From NCBI RefSeq assembly GCF_900115775.1, contig NZ_FOXS01000002.1:372001-436000 (forward strand): DNA of 64,000 bases. The letters are read 5' to 3'. The notes below the pieces were generated by a model. It was not told where the DNA came from, did no database searches, and was given only the letters and a program-made list of their open reading frames with translations. A program made the translations under genes and the position numbers. Shown here in pieces: positions 26,607 to 35,254 of the stretch (the first letter of the stretch is position 1; each line of letters starts with the position of its first letter). The DNA comes from Hymenobacter arizonensis (GTDB lineage: Bacteria; Bacteroidota; Bacteroidia; Cytophagales; Hymenobacteraceae).

Positions 26607-26777
26607 GGAGGGGATGTTCGAGCCAAAGGCTCGGACGGGGGTGGTTGAGTCGTCGAACGATGGACGAACCATACCCGAACGAATTCAAGCGAGGTCGTTC
26701 GGGTATCGTTCAACGACCTCAACCACCCCAGCTGACGCTTCGCGCCAGCATCCCCTCCTCAATTGAGGAGGGGAGTT
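26588..26777. repeat. Palindromic repeat, ACTCCCCTCCT family (copy 2)
   Basis: Same outer sequence as copy 1 at 23948-24124 (ACTCCCCTCCTCAGC... ending GAGGAGGGGAGTT), with a longer centre holding a 17-bp pair ACCATACCCGAACGA / TCGTTCGGGTATCGTT. It covers the last seven codons and stop of lnt and ends 20 nt before suhB. Confidence 0.85.
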
Positions 26778-26797
26778 TTTGTTCTTACTATCACCTT

Positions 26798-27601
26798 ATG
26801 ACCACCAACTTCACCCAACTGTCTCTGGACTTGGCGGCGCTATGCCGCAACACCGCCCTGTTTATCCGCCAGGAAGCGGCTTCCTTCGACCGCAGCAAGA
26901 TTGAGCACAAAGGCTTGCACGACTTGGTGAGCTACGTCGACCAGGAAACCGAGCGCCGGCTGGTGGCCGGCCTGCGTGAGCTGCTGCCCGAGGCTGGTTT
27001 TATCACCGAAGAAGGCACGGCGGGCCCCGACAGTCACACCGAAGACTTCACCTGGATAATTGACCCACTCGACGGCACCACCAACTTCGTGCACAGCCTA
27101 CCAGTGTACTCCATCAGCGTGGCGCTGCTGTATCAGAAGGAATTGGTGGTGGGAGTAGTACACGAAGTAAACCGCGACGAGAGCTTCCGGGCCGTGCGCG
27201 GCGGCGGCGCTTTCTGCAACGACCTGCCCATCCGCGTAACAGACATTGCAGACCTCAACAGCAGCCTCATTGCCACTGGTTTTCCCTACAAGGATTTTGG
27301 CAAAATGAATGCATACCTGCAGGTGCTCGGCGCCTTCATGAGCCGCAGCCACGGCGTGCGCCGCCTCGGCTCTGCTGCCGTGGATTTGGCCTACGTGGCC
27401 GCGGGCCGCTGCGAAGGCTTCTTTGAGTTCAACCTAAATTCTTACGACGTAGCGGCTGGCATTTTGCTGGTGCGCGAAGCAGGCGGCCACGTCACTCAGT
27501 TTCTGGAAGATGGCGACCCGCTGTTCGGACGCGAAGTGGTGGCCAGCAATGGCCACGTCCACACCGAGATGCAGCAGGCCATTGGCGAGTTCTGGCAGTA
27601 A
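26798..27601 (+). CDS. suhB: Inositol-1-monophosphatase family protein
   Basis: 267 residues from ATG 26798. The frame is open back into the repeat, but that part is repeat-derived. Metal-binding motifs of the family: FITEEGT, WIIDPLDGTTNFVHSLP and the C-terminal NLNSYDVAAGILLVREAGG. IMPases dephosphorylate myo-inositol phosphates and related sugar phosphates; some bacterial SuhB proteins also bind transcription complexes. Cytoplasmic. Substrate not determined here. Confidence 0.94.
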   Translation: MTTNFTQLSLDLAALCRNTALFIRQEAASFDRSKIEHKGLHDLVSYVDQETERRLVAGLRELLPEAGFITEEGTAGPDSHTEDFTWIIDPLDGTTNFVHSLPVYSISVALLYQKELVVGVVHEVNRDESFRAVRGGGAFCNDLPIRVTDIADLNSSLIATGFPYKDFGKMNAYLQVLGAFMSRSHGVRRLGSAAVDLAYVAAGRCEGFFEFNLNSYDVAAGILLVREAGGHVTQFLEDGDPLFGREVVASNGHVHTEMQQAIGEFWQ

Positions 27602-27706
27602 TCCTTTCCTGAGGCCCCGCCGCTCTGCTTCGTTGATGACTTCGTAGCAGAACAAGCGAGGTCGTAAATTCGCAAACTATTCTTTTCAGCCCGCGGTTTA
27701 CTCACC

Positions 27707-27928
27707 ATGCTCCTGCTCGCCCTCACTTCCGTCGAAATACAGTATTGCCTCATTGGTGCCCTGTTCGTGGCGGCGGCTTTTTATGTAGGGCGGATTTTCT
27801 GGCGGGCCTTCTTTAGCAAAACAGCTGCGGGCTGCGCCAAAGGGTGCGGCGGCGCGTGTGGCGGCATCGACGTCGACCAATTGCAGCGCACCATTGAGGC
27901 CCGCGCGGCGGCTCAATCGGGCCGTTAA
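27707..27928 (+). CDS. FeoB-associated Cys-rich membrane peptide
   Basis: 73 residues. One membrane helix (YCLIGALFVAAAFYVGRIFW) is followed by a short Cys/Gly cluster CAKGCGGACGG with three cysteines, then a polar helix. This is the layout of small proteins found beside ferrous-iron transporter FeoB in Bacteroidota and thought to help handle Fe(II). No feo genes are adjacent here, so the link to iron is by family only. It has its own downstream hairpin. Confidence 0.75.
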   Translation: MLLLALTSVEIQYCLIGALFVAAAFYVGRIFWRAFFSKTAAGCAKGCGGACGGIDVDQLQRTIEARAAAQSGR

Positions 27929-27961
27929 TCACGCTCGCATTTTTCTTACTGATTCGGATAA

Positions 27962-28003
27962 CCCGCCCCCGCCTCGGCTGCGTATAGCCGACGCGGGGGC
28001 GGG
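27962..28003 (+). terminator. GC-rich hairpin after the Cys-rich peptide gene
   Basis: 11-bp perfect arms CCCGCCCCCGC (27962-27972) and GCGGGGGCGGG (27993-28003), extended inward by GGCT/AGCC. It is 33 nt after the stop at 27928. No T run follows, so termination strength is uncertain. Confidence 0.6.
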
Positions 28004-28053
28004 CTGCGTTTGCACCTTTCCGCTTCGCTTTACTACTTCAAAACACCACCGCC

Positions 28054-28395
28054 ATGCAGGACAAAGAAGAAGAACGCTCCCTTGTGAACGTTGAAAACAA
28101 GCTAAAAAAGGATGGCTTCAGCCAAGACTTCACCGTCGTGAACGGCCGCCTGCAAACCATTGGCAACACCTCGGAAAAGAGCTACGCGGCTAATGAGGTT
28201 ACCATTGTCGATTTCTACCGCTTCGAAGGCGAAAGCAACCCCGATGACATGTCCATCCTCTACGCCCTCGAAGCCAACGACGGTGTGCGCGGCACCATCT
28301 CTTCGGCCTACGGCACCTACGGCGACAGCGACGCGCTGGAGTTCCTCACGCAGGTAGAAACCCTGGGCAAGAACCTGGATAAGAAGCATAAGTAA
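28054..28395 (+). CDS. Small conserved Bacteroidota protein (often mislabelled PRPP synthetase)
   Basis: 113 residues, no signal peptide. Typical elements of this family: LKKDGFSQDFTVVNGRL, EVTIVDFYRFEGESNPDD, SILYALEANDGVRGTISSAYGTYGD. Small proteins of this pattern recur in Bacteroidota and are often carried in databases as phosphoribosylpyrophosphate synthetase. They are far too short for that enzyme and lack its PRPP loop. A cytosolic role is likely but unknown. Followed by a long perfect palindrome. Confidence 0.75.
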   Translation: MQDKEEERSLVNVENKLKKDGFSQDFTVVNGRLQTIGNTSEKSYAANEVTIVDFYRFEGESNPDDMSILYALEANDGVRGTISSAYGTYGDSDALEFLTQVETLGKNLDKKHK

Positions 28396-28456
28396 GGCTT
28401 TTAGGCTTTAAATATTGCCTAGAAATCGTTCAGGCAATGCAAAGAACGTCACCCTG

Positions 28457-28574
28457 AAAAAGGAACGTCATGCCGAGCGGAGCCGAGGCATCTCGCATGT
28501 GGTAGTAACCTAATCGATTGGTTTACTGCTGCACGCGAGATGCCTCGGCTCCGCTCGGCATGACGTTCCTTTTT
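28457..28574. repeat. Palindromic repeat, GTCATnnTGAGC-like family (copy 3)
   Basis: Perfect 40-bp inverted arms (28457-28496 and 28535-28574, AAAAAGGAACGTCATGCCGA...) around a 38-nt centre. It lies between convergent genes (28395 and 28623), and its A5/T5 ends make it a plausible bidirectional terminator. Confidence 0.9.
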
Positions 28575-28622
28575 AGTTTTGTTTGCGTCTACAGGGCCAC
28601 TTATATTCTATCTCACAAGCCC

Positions 28623-31600
28623 TTAGCTTACCAAGGCCAGTAACTCCTGCCTCGTGAGTTCCTTGAAGAAAGCAGCATCAGTTTTCACCAGGTCGTGGGC
28701 CAGGGTGCGCTTGGCTTCCTGCAGTTTCATGATTTTTTCCTCAACCGTGTCCGGGCAAATGAGGCGCACGGCCACCACTTTCTTGGTTTGGCCGATGCGG
28801 TGGCTGCGGTCTATAGCCTGGTTTTCTACGGCCGGGTTCCACCACGGGTCTACCAGGTACACGTAGTCGGCGGCGGGTAGGTTGAGGCCCGTGCCGCCGG
28901 CTTTCAGGCTGATGAGAAACACGCGCACGCTGGTATTTTCCTGAAAAGCTGTTACGGCCGCCGCTCGGTTGCGGGTCTGGCCGGTTAGGTATTCGTAGGC
29001 AATGCCGCGCTGGTCCAGCTGCTCCCGAATGAGGTTGAGCATGGCCACAAACTGCGAGAAAATCAGAATCTTATGCTGCGGCGCCTTGGTGCTGATTTCC
29101 TCCAGCAGCACTTCCAGCTTTGCCGAGGCCGGGCCGTAGTATTCTTCGTCGGGCAGCAGGGCCGGCGAGTTGCAAATCTGGCGCAGCCTGGTGAGTCCTT
29201 GCAGAATGTGCACGCTGCTCTTGCCCGTGGTTTCCTCGTGCAGGCCCATCAGCTTGGCTCGAAATTCCTGCCGACAGGCTTCGTACACCTGGCGCTGCTC
29301 GGTGCCCATTTCGCAGTAGAGCACCATTTCGGTTTTGTCAGGCAGCTCCGTGGCGACCTGGGCCTTGGTGCGGCGCAGCACGAAAGGGTTAATTTTCTGG
29401 CGAAGCGCCTGTGCCACGCGGCCGTCCTTAAACTTGTCGATACGCGCGGCGTACTGGTCCTGAAAGTGCTGCCGGCTGCCCAGCAAGCCCGGGCAGGCAA
29501 AGGAAAGCTGCCCGTAGAGGTCGTAGGTATTGTTCTCAACCGGCGTGCCCGTAATTACCACCCGGTTGCGGGCCTGCAGCAGGCAAGCGGCCTGGTAGCG
29601 CAGCGAATCGGGGTTTTTGATGGCCTGGGACTCGTCGAGAAAAACGTAGTTGAAGCTGTAATCTTTCAGCCACTGAATGTCCGACACCACCGTATTGTAG
29701 GTCGTCAGCACAATGTCGTAGGCGTAGAACTCGCGGCTGCTCTGGCGGCGGCTGGCACCGTGCAGTACGTGCACCCGCAGCGACGGCGCGAATTTGGCCA
29801 CCTCGGCCTGCCAGTTGAACACCAGCGAAGTGGGCACCACCACCAAGTTGGCCACAGCCAAGCCTTTCTCGCGCTGCAGCAGAATGAAGGCTAGTACCTG
29901 CAGGGTTTTGCCCAGCCCCATGTCATCGGCCAGGCAGCCACCAAAGTTGAAAGTGTCGAGAAAATTCAGCCAGTTAAGGCCCTGCTGCTGGTACTCGCGC
30001 AGCGTGGCGCGCAGGGCTTTGGGCACAGCCACCGAGGCAATGCCGGTAAAGTCGGCCGCGGCGGCTCGGTAGCGCGCCAGCTCGGCTTGGGTGGCGGGGG
30101 TCAGGTCGGCTGGGGCGTAGAGTTCGGCCAGGGTCGCGAAGCTGATTTTGGGGGTCCGAATCCGTTCCTCCACCACTTCGCCGGCCTCGAAGTAAGCGGC
30201 AAACTTTTCTATCCATTCCTGCGGCAGAATTCCGCGGGTGCCGTCGTCGAGTTGCACGTAGCGGCTCTTGTTGCGCACGGCTTTGTGCAGGTTTTGCAGC
30301 GAGGCCTGCTGCCGGCCAAACTTCACCCGCAGCACCGTGTCGAACCAATTGGTTTCGCCGGTAACCCGAATTTTCACCCGCGCCCGGTGGGAGTTAAGGG
30401 CATTGTTCTTGAGCTTGTTGAAGCCCAGAATGGTGATGCCGTGGCTGCGCCAGTCCTCAAACGCCTCAAGAAACCACTCCTCGCTCAGGAACAGCTTTTT
30501 TGGCACATACAATGAGTCTTGGTTGAGCTGCTCCTGGAAGTCAGGGTAGTGTCGGAGCAGGGCCGCGAGCAGGCGCGCTTCGGCCGCAGCGTCGCGGGCC
30601 AGCAGAAACGGGCGTCCCAGCTCATCGGTGGCATAAAGCTGGCGGCGCGACAGCACGGGCACTTCCTTGGGGCCGTAGCGCAGCACCGGCAGCACTTCCA
30701 CGTGGGCCCCGGCATCGGTGAGGTACAGCAGCGCCTCCGGTGCCTGGTCGAAGCCGCTTGCTACCCGCTGCGCAGGCGTGGCCGGGCGCACGTGGCCGTA
30801 GTTGATGTGCAGCCGGTCTTCCAGGTTAGCCAGCACATCGCGCTGAAATTCAGCAAACTTGTTGTGGTGAATGAGCAAGGTGTTGTTGCGCTTCTGGAAG
30901 AACTCCACCACTCGCCACACGTCCAGGTCATCGAGCAGGTAGAGCGCCTCACGCGCCGCCAAAAAGTACTCGTAGCGCACGGCCAGCGTTTTCAGGTCGA
31001 AGGGCTCGTCGTGCAGCAGCAGTTCGCCACGCACTTCGAAATAATCGCCCTGCTGCGTCACGAGTAGCCGTAGGTCGGTTCTGGCACTGCGCAGCTGCAC
31101 CGGCAGCAAAGACTTGGCCGTGGGCTTGTCCGACACGCTGGCCTTGTGCGCATACACCGGCAACTGGTGCGGATTGCGCACAATGGCGCGCAGCGCTTCA
31201 ATGCCCGCCATAGAGCGCGCCTCGTCGTAGTTGTGCTGAAAGCGACCCAAAGCGGTATAAAACTTTACCTCGTCGGGGTCCTGCAGTTGCCAGATGCCGT
31301 CCAGGGGATTAAGCAGGGCAATGGGGCTTTTGAGTTTGCCAGTAGCGGTGGTGGCAGCTTCGGCCAGGTGAACGGTCAGGTGCCCGTAGTAACGGTGGCG
31401 GTCCAGTATCAGCAGGCGCGAGCCGGCGGGTGGGGGCAGCGCGGGCCGCCGTTTCGGGGGCAGGAGCTGTACCATCAGCTCCTGCTTGGTGGCAGCGGTC
31501 ACGGGGTAGAGGTCGGCGCGCTTGGGTGTCACGACCACTGCTGCCGGGCGGCTGTAGGCCAAGTCGAAATGGGCGTCGAGGTCTTCGCTCTCATCCAGCC

Positions 31601-32012
31601 CAAAGTCGCGGGCCGAGGCCAGCAAGTACTCCTGCCGCAAGGTCTTATCAAAGAACAAGCGCAGCTCTTTGCGCTGCAGAATGCTCAGCAGCACCACCGC
31701 CTGGTGCTCGCACAGCGTGCTTTTCGGGCCCACGCAAGCGCAGGAGACCAGCAAGCCCGACTCCTGCTGCTGCACCACCACCGTAGGAAAACGCAGCGGC
31801 CCGGTACCCACCGTACTGGTGAATACCCCGTAGTCCAGCCCCAGCGTTTCGGGCTGAATGGCGGCCAGCGTTCGGGCATCGGCCGTGGGCCAGACGCTGC
31901 AGTGCTTGCCAATAATTGCGCTGCTCAGCTCCGGCAGGGCGCGCCCCGGAAACTGGTACTTGTGCGGATGGGAGCCGGCTGGGTAGTCAGGCGCTGATTC
32001 CGATTCAGACAT
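28623..32012 (-). CDS. SNF2-family helicase with SWIM zinc finger
   Basis: 1129 residues, complete. The N-terminal region has a SWIM-type zinc finger, SCACVGPKSTLCEHQAVVLL near residue 90 (CxCx7CxH). A long middle region is followed by the SNF2 motor: Walker A LADDMGLGKTLQV, VFLDESQAIKNPD, VITGTPVENNTYDLYGQL, then SLKAGGTGLNLPAADYV and AIDRSHRIGQTKKV. SWIM fingers are DNA/protein-binding and occur in bacterial SNF2 proteins of unknown function. It is a monocistronic-looking paralogue of the partial protein at 1-1458; the radical SAM gene lies 48 nt upstream. Confidence 0.94.
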   Translation of the reverse strand: MSESESAPDYPAGSHPHKYQFPGRALPELSSAIIGKHCSVWPTADARTLAAIQPETLGLDYGVFTSTVGTGPLRFPTVVVQQQESGLLVSCACVGPKSTLCEHQAVVLLSILQRKELRLFFDKTLRQEYLLASARDFGLDESEDLDAHFDLAYSRPAAVVVTPKRADLYPVTAATKQELMVQLLPPKRRPALPPPAGSRLLILDRHRYYGHLTVHLAEAATTATGKLKSPIALLNPLDGIWQLQDPDEVKFYTALGRFQHNYDEARSMAGIEALRAIVRNPHQLPVYAHKASVSDKPTAKSLLPVQLRSARTDLRLLVTQQGDYFEVRGELLLHDEPFDLKTLAVRYEYFLAAREALYLLDDLDVWRVVEFFQKRNNTLLIHHNKFAEFQRDVLANLEDRLHINYGHVRPATPAQRVASGFDQAPEALLYLTDAGAHVEVLPVLRYGPKEVPVLSRRQLYATDELGRPFLLARDAAAEARLLAALLRHYPDFQEQLNQDSLYVPKKLFLSEEWFLEAFEDWRSHGITILGFNKLKNNALNSHRARVKIRVTGETNWFDTVLRVKFGRQQASLQNLHKAVRNKSRYVQLDDGTRGILPQEWIEKFAAYFEAGEVVEERIRTPKISFATLAELYAPADLTPATQAELARYRAAAADFTGIASVAVPKALRATLREYQQQGLNWLNFLDTFNFGGCLADDMGLGKTLQVLAFILLQREKGLAVANLVVVPTSLVFNWQAEVAKFAPSLRVHVLHGASRRQSSREFYAYDIVLTTYNTVVSDIQWLKDYSFNYVFLDESQAIKNPDSLRYQAACLLQARNRVVITGTPVENNTYDLYGQLSFACPGLLGSRQHFQDQYAARIDKFKDGRVAQALRQKINPFVLRRTKAQVATELPDKTEMVLYCEMGTEQRQVYEACRQEFRAKLMGLHEETTGKSSVHILQGLTRLRQICNSPALLPDEEYYGPASAKLEVLLEEISTKAPQHKILIFSQFVAMLNLIREQLDQRGIAYEYLTGQTRNRAAAVTAFQENTSVRVFLISLKAGGTGLNLPAADYVYLVDPWWNPAVENQAIDRSHRIGQTKKVVAVRLICPDTVEEKIMKLQEAKRTLAHDLVKTDAAFFKELTRQELLALVS

Positions 32013-32060
32013 GCGGGGTGCAATTATGTTATTGAGGCCGAAATGGCTTGGGGCCGGGGC

Positions 32061-33080
32061 CTAGCCCCACACCTTCGTGCCTTCCGAGCAGTTGCGACAC
32101 ATCTCAATCTGGTCGCGGCCCTTGAGCAGGCTGCCGCGAAACTGCTGGTACTTAGGCCCCTGCCAGAGCTGCCGGAAGGTTTCGGTCTTGAGGTCGCCTT
32201 GCCGGTACTCGGCGTCTTTATCGAAGCAGCAGGGCACCACCAGGCCGTCCCAGGTGATGACACAGGAGTGCCACATTTTCCAGCAGTGGTCCACCAGCTT
32301 ATTTTTCAGGCTCCAGGTGCCATTCTGGTTGTTTTGGTAGCGGGAGTAGTAGTCAATGGTAGGGATGAGCGGAGAACCGTGCTGGTGGTCGTAAATCTGC
32401 GCGGTTTTAAACCACACGTCGTCCACGCCCATGGCGTCGGCCAGTTGCCTGGCGTCGTCAATCTGGTGCTCGTTGGGCCGCACCACCAGAAACTGAAAAA
32501 TGATGCGCGGCGTGCTCGACTTCAATTCCTTGCGCCATTTCACAATGTTGCGGGTGCCTTCCAGCACTTTCTCCAGCTTGCCTCCCACGCGGTACTGTTG
32601 GTATACTTCCTGGGTGGTGCCGTCGAGGGAGATGATGAGGCGGTCCAGGCCGCTTTCCACAGTGCGGCGGGCGTTCTGGTCGTTGAGGTAGTGGGCGTTG
32701 GTGCTGGTGGCGGTATAAATGCCCTTATCAGCCGCGTACTTCACCAACTCCAGAAACTGCGGGTGCAGATACGGCTCGCCCTGAAAATAGAAAATAAGGT
32801 ACCAGAGCCGGCTGGCCACTTCATCAATCGTCCTTTTAAACAAGTCCTCGGGCAGCATGCCCGTGGGCCGCGTGAACGAGCGCAGCCCGCTGGGGCACTC
32901 CGGGCAGCGCAGGTTGCAGCTGGTGGTGGGCTCGAAGCTGAGGGCCATGGGCAGCCCCGCCAGCCGCGCCTTGCCCGTGAGCTTGCTCAGGATGTACGAC
33001 CCGACTACCTGCACCGTGTTCCAGACGCGGAGCGGCGTGGCTTTCGACAAAACGTTCAGGCTATCGGTGAGCACAGACAT
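32061..33080 (-). CDS. Radical SAM/SPASM domain protein
   Basis: 339 residues. The radical SAM cluster motif is PTTSCNLRCPECPSG near residue 55 (CxxxCxxC, binds the 4Fe-4S cluster that cleaves SAM). The C-terminal SPASM region has CVITWDGLVVPCCFDKDAEY and MCRNCSEG, giving cysteines for auxiliary Fe-S clusters. Such proteins modify peptides or carry out other radical chemistry. No short precursor peptide gene is visible next to it, so a peptide-modifying role is not supported by context. A hydrophobic stretch before the motif may help membrane association. Confidence 0.88.
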   Translation of the reverse strand: MSVLTDSLNVLSKATPLRVWNTVQVVGSYILSKLTGKARLAGLPMALSFEPTTSCNLRCPECPSGLRSFTRPTGMLPEDLFKRTIDEVASRLWYLIFYFQGEPYLHPQFLELVKYAADKGIYTATSTNAHYLNDQNARRTVESGLDRLIISLDGTTQEVYQQYRVGGKLEKVLEGTRNIVKWRKELKSSTPRIIFQFLVVRPNEHQIDDARQLADAMGVDDVWFKTAQIYDHQHGSPLIPTIDYYSRYQNNQNGTWSLKNKLVDHCWKMWHSCVITWDGLVVPCCFDKDAEYRQGDLKTETFRQLWQGPKYQQFRGSLLKGRDQIEMCRNCSEGTKVWG

Positions 33081-33096
33081 GGGAGCGGGATAAAGC

Positions 33097-33183
33097 AGTA
33101 GCGCGAACTTTGTAGTTCGCGTCCCCGCGCCATCTGGGTTCGTCCACTGGCGCGGGGACGCGAACTACAAAGTTCGCGCTACT
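33097..33183. repeat. Perfect 36-bp inverted repeat, each arm itself palindromic
   Basis: Arms 33097-33132 and 33148-33183 are exact reverse complements with a 15-nt loop. Each arm contains CGCGAACT-TTGT-AGTTCGCG, so a cruciform with secondary hairpins is possible. It fills the gap between the radical SAM gene's start and the next gene's stop. Its family differs from the other repeats here. Confidence 0.9.
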
Positions 33184-33202
33184 TCGGTTGTGTTGCGGCC
33201 GG

Positions 33203-35011
33203 TTACTTTTTAGTTGCCGGAAAATCGATGGCGCTGGTATACGTACTAGCCTTGCCAAACGACTGATTGATTTCGTCGATGGCGGCGCGGCTACTCAGGC
33301 GCTTGGGCTTGGTGTTGAGGAAGGTGCCGTCTTCACCCACCAACATGTAGGTGGGCACCTCCTGCAAAGCATAGTCACTGGCCAGTTTCGAGCGCAAGCC
33401 ACCGCCGGGCACGCGCACTTGCACTCCGGGCAGTTTTTTCACGGTCACCAGCTGGCGCCAGGCCTGCTCGTTCTCATCGAGGGCAATGTTGATGAAGGTG
33501 ATGTTCTTGCCTTCAAACTTCTTAATCAACTCCTGCGCATAAGCCAGGTCACGCAGGCACAAGCCGTTGGTGCTCTTCCAGAAGTTCAGGTACACCAGCT
33601 TGCCCGCAAAGTCGTGCAAATTCACGGTATCGCCTGCGGCTGTGGCCAGCTTGAAATCGGGCGCGGGAGCGCCAATGGCAAAATCCTTGTGCTGGTCGAA
33701 GTCGGCCTGCAAGGTGGGGTAATACTGGTTTTTAAGGTCGTAGGTACGATAGTCGGCCAGCATGGCTGCCGACTGTTTCACGTGCCCAAACCGGAACGAC
33801 TCCTGCAGGATGCGGCCCAGAACGATGGCCCGAACAGGGCCAGTGAGCTTCTTGCTAGCCAGCGCATACGAGGCAGGGTAGAAGTCGGGGTCGGAACGCT
33901 GACGCTTGTCCTGGGCTACGGTGAAGTGAATGTAGTTCAGCAAAAACTCGTGGTAGAGCTCGCTCTGAATAGCATTGGGCTCGTTGAGCAGGCCGGGCTC
34001 GCGCAGGAAGTTGTAGTAGTCCGGGGCCATTTTGAGGCGGCTTTCGGTGTTCACCACTTGCTCCCGCAGGTCCTGGAACGTCAGCCGGTCGTTGGCGTAG
34101 GCGTACACCACTTCGGCGCGGGCATAGTTGTAGAAATCCTGGGTGAAGGACTGCTTGGCAGCGTGGTCTTCCAGAAAGTTGAACTGGTGCTTGCGGCGGT
34201 ACTCCAAAAACGACAGGAACGGCGCTTCGTACAGTTGAATGTTGTCGGGCAATACCTGGAAGCCGTCGTTTTCCACAAACTGGGCGTCGGCCTCTACGAG
34301 GTAGTTATTGGCGTTGGCAGCCTGCTGGCGGTGGCGTTGCTCTTCGCTCAGGTTGGCGCGGTTGCGCAGCTTGGTGGCCAAGCCGGTAGGCACATCGTTG
34401 GGCCGAAATTTCAGGGTTCCCGACATGTCGCTGCCCTTGAAGCGCACATCCATATCGGTGCCCGCGTCCAGGAACAGCGGCGCTACGTCGTCGCCATACA
34501 CCAGGTCGGCTTTGGTGGAGCCGTACACAGGAATCACCAGCTTAAATTCACCTTTCTCATTCAGCGGAACGCGAATGAGCTTTTCTTTGGGGTCGAGGGG
34601 ATTCTCGCGCAGTGTAACCCCCACCGAATCGGTGGTAGGGCTGGTGATGCGGCCGCTGAGCACCGCCGTGCCCGTTGGCTTTGCCACAGCAGCAACTACC
34701 GGAGCGGGCTTTGCTGGCGCCGGAACTGGCGCAACAGGAGCTCCGGCAGGGGCCACGGCAGTTTCTACTTCATCAGCGGCGGTTGCAGGGGCCGCCGCTT
34801 TGGTTTGCACGGCCTTTGCGGCAGGAGCCTTTTTCACGGTTGCCGCACTAGAGGCGGGCTTACGCGGGCTTGCGCTCGTCGTAGGCACCGGCTTGGGCTG
34901 GACTGAATTTTTTGCTGGAGCAGGCTTGCTTTGCCCATAGCTCAACAAGGGAGCCGCAAGCAGCGCCGTTCCCAGCATGCGACGCGCACAAGTGATGAAA
35001 GCTGACATCAT
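33203..35011 (-). CDS. Secreted thioredoxin-fold (TlpA/redoxin-like) protein lacking CXXC
   Basis: 602 residues with signal peptide (LGTALLAAPLLSYGQ). A Lys/Ala/Pro-rich linker spans about 25-110, then a beta-rich domain (SGRITSPTTDSVGVTLREN), a helical middle, and a C-terminal thioredoxin-fold domain from about 450 (FAIGAPAPDFKLATAAGDTVNL). The usual WCxxC is replaced by WKSTNGLC, so only the second cysteine remains; the cis-Pro loop QEVPTYMLV is kept. It is expected in the periplasm or at the outer surface, but a classical dithiol oxidoreductase activity is unlikely. Function unknown. Confidence 0.8.
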   Translation of the reverse strand: MMSAFITCARRMLGTALLAAPLLSYGQSKPAPAKNSVQPKPVPTTSASPRKPASSAATVKKAPAAKAVQTKAAAPATAADEVETAVAPAGAPVAPVPAPAKPAPVVAAVAKPTGTAVLSGRITSPTTDSVGVTLRENPLDPKEKLIRVPLNEKGEFKLVIPVYGSTKADLVYGDDVAPLFLDAGTDMDVRFKGSDMSGTLKFRPNDVPTGLATKLRNRANLSEEQRHRQQAANANNYLVEADAQFVENDGFQVLPDNIQLYEAPFLSFLEYRRKHQFNFLEDHAAKQSFTQDFYNYARAEVVYAYANDRLTFQDLREQVVNTESRLKMAPDYYNFLREPGLLNEPNAIQSELYHEFLLNYIHFTVAQDKRQRSDPDFYPASYALASKKLTGPVRAIVLGRILQESFRFGHVKQSAAMLADYRTYDLKNQYYPTLQADFDQHKDFAIGAPAPDFKLATAAGDTVNLHDFAGKLVYLNFWKSTNGLCLRDLAYAQELIKKFEGKNITFINIALDENEQAWRQLVTVKKLPGVQVRVPGGGLRSKLASDYALQEVPTYMLVGEDGTFLNTKPKRLSSRAAIDEINQSFGKASTYTSAIDFPATKK

Positions 35012-35102
35012 ATCACAAAAAAACTAGCAGAAGACGACCACCATCGACCGCCGATAACTGAATATAAACCAACAACACCGACCAGCTTTACATATGAATT
35101 CG

Positions 35103-35201
35103 CGGTAAAAGCCTATCAGCACTCCGAAGATAAGGCTTTTTGATTTATAAAATCCAAATCAGCTTCGCAGTAATTTTTAACCTCGTCCGGTAAAAGCCTA
35201 T
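35103..35201. repeat. 14-bp direct repeats in the gap after radA
   Basis: CGGTAAAAGCCTAT occurs at 35103-35116 and 35188-35201, 85 bp apart, in a 243-nt gap that holds no gene. The first copy is also one arm of a hairpin. Origin unknown. Confidence 0.6.
35107..35140 (-). terminator. Possible radA terminator hairpin
   Basis: AAAAGCCTATC (35107-35117) pairs with GATAAGGCTTTT (35129-35140) with one bulge and an 11-nt loop. On the minus strand it ends in a T run about 115 nt after the radA stop. Confidence 0.5.
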
Positions 35202-35254
35202 TTAGTGGTTGTTGGCAATGGCAGGCACCTACTGATTATCAGTGCAATTTCGCC

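Noticed and set aside
31146..31997. 283-codon open frame opposite the SWIM-SNF2 gene
   Set aside because: Shadow of the SWIM region; no recognisable protein pattern.
33188..34906. 572-codon open frame on the plus strand opposite the thioredoxin-fold gene
   Set aside because: Val/Gly/His-rich shadow peptide with no motif; the minus-strand gene has signal peptide and domains.
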